The position numbers and the translations under genes were made by a program. Of a DNA stretch of 36,058 nucleotides, positions 34,815-36,058 are shown piece by piece. Every line of letters starts with the position of its first letter. Position 1 is the first letter of the stretch. Under the pieces are notes generated by a model. The model ran no database searches. It was not told the DNA's origin and saw nothing but the letters and a program-made list of their open reading frames with translations. Origin of the DNA: an uncultured Alphaproteobacteria bacterium (GTDB taxonomy: Bacteria; Pseudomonadota; Alphaproteobacteria; Rhodobacterales; Rhodobacteraceae); the NCBI GenBank assembly GCA_902574225.1, contig CACGMO010000021.1, positions 1 to 36,058 of the forward strand, in the 5' to 3' direction.

Positions 34815-36058
34815 TTAATTCACCGATTGTAGTATGTTTTGATTTTGATCGAGTTCATCCTTTTTAATAATTAATGAACCCAAAAATGCTGCAGCTATAA
34901 AAAAACTTGCAGCAGTTAGAAACACTATTCCATATACATTTGGGAGGGAATTCATCATAAGTCCAAGTATATCGACCAAGACTGTGCTAAAAAAAACAGC
35001 AATCATAGTTGCATAAGCTTGTGCTGCCCCCCATATCCCCATACGAGTACCTGTGTTGTTATCACCCGAACCTCTACTTGCTAAATGCAGCATGGTTCCC
35101 AATATTCCCGCAGTGAATACACCATTAGATATTCCGAAAAGAAAAACAACTGAGTTTAATATGCCTGCATCTCTATATGTGATTCCAAGAAGAGAAATTA
35201 TAAATAGTGAAAATGCAGAAAAGAGGCATCCAGTGATTAGCCAAAATTTTTCTGATCCTAGGCGTTCATTTTTAACAACCGATAAAGAAGCAAATCCAAT
35301 TCTAAACTTTGAAAGGCATAGGATAATTAAAATAATTCCGATTAATGTCCCAATCTTATGGAATCCATCAAGTTTTGTAGACTCTCCAACTGCAAAGCCG
35401 AAGACTTCTCCAGCGAAGGGTTCCAATATTGGATCTTGCATTGAAAAAGCACCCATAGAGATAAAAATAAAAATTGTGAAAAGCCTTGCTTCTCTTTCCA
35501 TCCATACTTTTTTGATACCTTCAAAAAATGGTTCGTTATAGTTAATAGCATTAGGTGTGCGAACATCTGCATTATTTCGCAGCGTTTTTTCTAAGTTTTT
35601 CAAGCTAAGATAGGACAAAATGTTGGTAATTATAGCAAGAGAGGTCGTGATTTTTATAAGCTTTTGATGAGAGTAGGGATCTAATATTATGCCAGCCGTT
35701 ATACCAGTTATTGCAAGTCCTAATATCATCATAAGAAAGGTGATAGAGGCGGCAAAGCCCTTCTGTGATTTAGAACTATAAGAGGCAAGAAGAGCTAGAA
35801 GAGGGGTTCCTGCTGCACCTACCCCAAACCCAATTAGAGTGTACGAAAATAAAGCAAGCATTATTCCATATGCGAAATTACTTTCAATTAGAGGTATAGA
35901 AGCAGACGCTAGTACTCCACCTATCCCTAAAATTAGCATTCCAAATATTATCCACTGACTCCTGTTTTGAGTTTTATCAGATAAGTAACCCCAATTGACT
36001 CTCGTTAACTGAACTGCATAATGAAGAGCAATCAAAAAACCTGCAATCGTTGCTGGTA
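34815..36058 (-). CDS. PucC/LhaA-family transporter (orf428/bch2-like), 5' end outside window
   Basis: This is the C-terminal 414 codons or so of a polytopic membrane protein of the bacteriochlorophyll delivery family (PucC, LhaA, Bch2), a branch of the major facilitator superfamily. ALHYAVQLTRVNWGYLSDKTQ near the visible start is the family opening after the first helix, split over residues 9-29. About 11 further helices follow, with GAAGTPLLALLA and GSGDNNTGTRMGIWGAAQA typical. The frame stays open through the window edge, so the TTG at 36035 is not the start. In Rhodobacter, orf428 lies between bchG and bchP, so bchG is expected upstream. Confidence 0.9.
   Translation of the reverse strand, partial: PATIAGFLIALHYAVQLTRVNWGYLSDKTQNRSQWIIFGMLILGIGGVLASASIPLIESNFAYGIMLALFSYTLIGFGVGAAGTPLLALLASYSSKSQKGFAASITFLMMILGLAITGITAGIILDPYSHQKLIKITTSLAIITNILSYLSLKNLEKTLRNNADVRTPNAINYNEPFFEGIKKVWMEREARLFTIFIFISMGAFSMQDPILEPFAGEVFGFAVGESTKLDGFHKIGTLIGIILIILCLSKFRIGFASLSVVKNERLGSEKFWLITGCLFSAFSLFIISLLGITYRDAGILNSVVFLFGISNGVFTAGILGTMLHLASRGSGDNNTGTRMGIWGAAQAYATMIAVFFSTVLVDILGLMMNSLPNVYGIVFLTAASFFIAAAFLGSLIIKKDELDQNQNILQSVN

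Overview
The window looks like chromosome from an AT-rich (roughly 37-40% GC by eye) alphaproteobacterium that makes bacteriochlorophyll a. The right two thirds is a photosynthesis gene cluster laid out in the Rhodobacter/Roseobacter order: crtA-bchI-bchD-bchO, crtI-crtB-tspO, crtD-crtC, crtE-crtF, bchC-X-Y-Z, pufQ-B-A-L-M, dxs, and idi-bchP-pucC-like. CrtA, CrtC, CrtD and CrtF together indicate the spheroidene/spheroidenone carotenoid route. With the low GC, this suggests a marine aerobic anoxygenic phototroph related to Rhodobacterales. The species cannot be fixed from sequence alone.

Region 1 (1-11.3 kb) is the ordinary chromosomal flank. It holds the 5' part of an AcnB-type aconitase with a TTG start, a class II aldolase/adducin protein, an overlapping acyl-CoA ligase/nitroreductase pair, an LptF/LptG-family permease, TrkH, acetoacetyl-CoA synthetase, an MFS transporter and a crotonase. 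A decayed HAD-phosphatase C-terminus abuts the acetoacetyl-CoA synthetase gene. A short minus-strand ORF remnant with its own terminator lies before lptF.

Region 2 (11.3-23.3 kb) holds magnesium chelatase subunits BchI and BchD with accessory BchO, and the carotenoid genes. Two divergent intergenic regions (crtA/crtI and crtD/crtE) each carry a TGT-N12-ACA palindrome, the binding site of the redox/light repressor PpsR/CrtJ. crtA has no ATG/GTG/TTG where homology says the protein should begin: an ATT sits behind an ideal Shine-Dalgarno. crtC likewise has no conventional start at its expected N-terminus; a CTG overlaps the crtD stop.

Region 3 (23.3-33.1 kb) starts with two tandem PpsR palindromes on a good sigma-70-like promoter, then bchCXYZ (3-hydroxyethyl dehydrogenase and chlorophyllide reductase). 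It continues with pufQBALM (LH1 and reaction centre) and dxs (isoprenoid supply). Two hairpins lie between pufA and pufL and one long hairpin between pufM and dxs. No pufX or pufC follows pufM.

Region 4 (33.1-36.06 kb, minus strand) holds idi, bchP and a PucC-family transporter cut by the window edge. These supply IPP/DMAPP, reduce the geranylgeranyl tail to phytyl, and assist pigment-protein assembly. I found no clearly new multi-gene system. The unusual points are the start codons, the bchC leader, the gene remnants, and the missing pufX/pufC.
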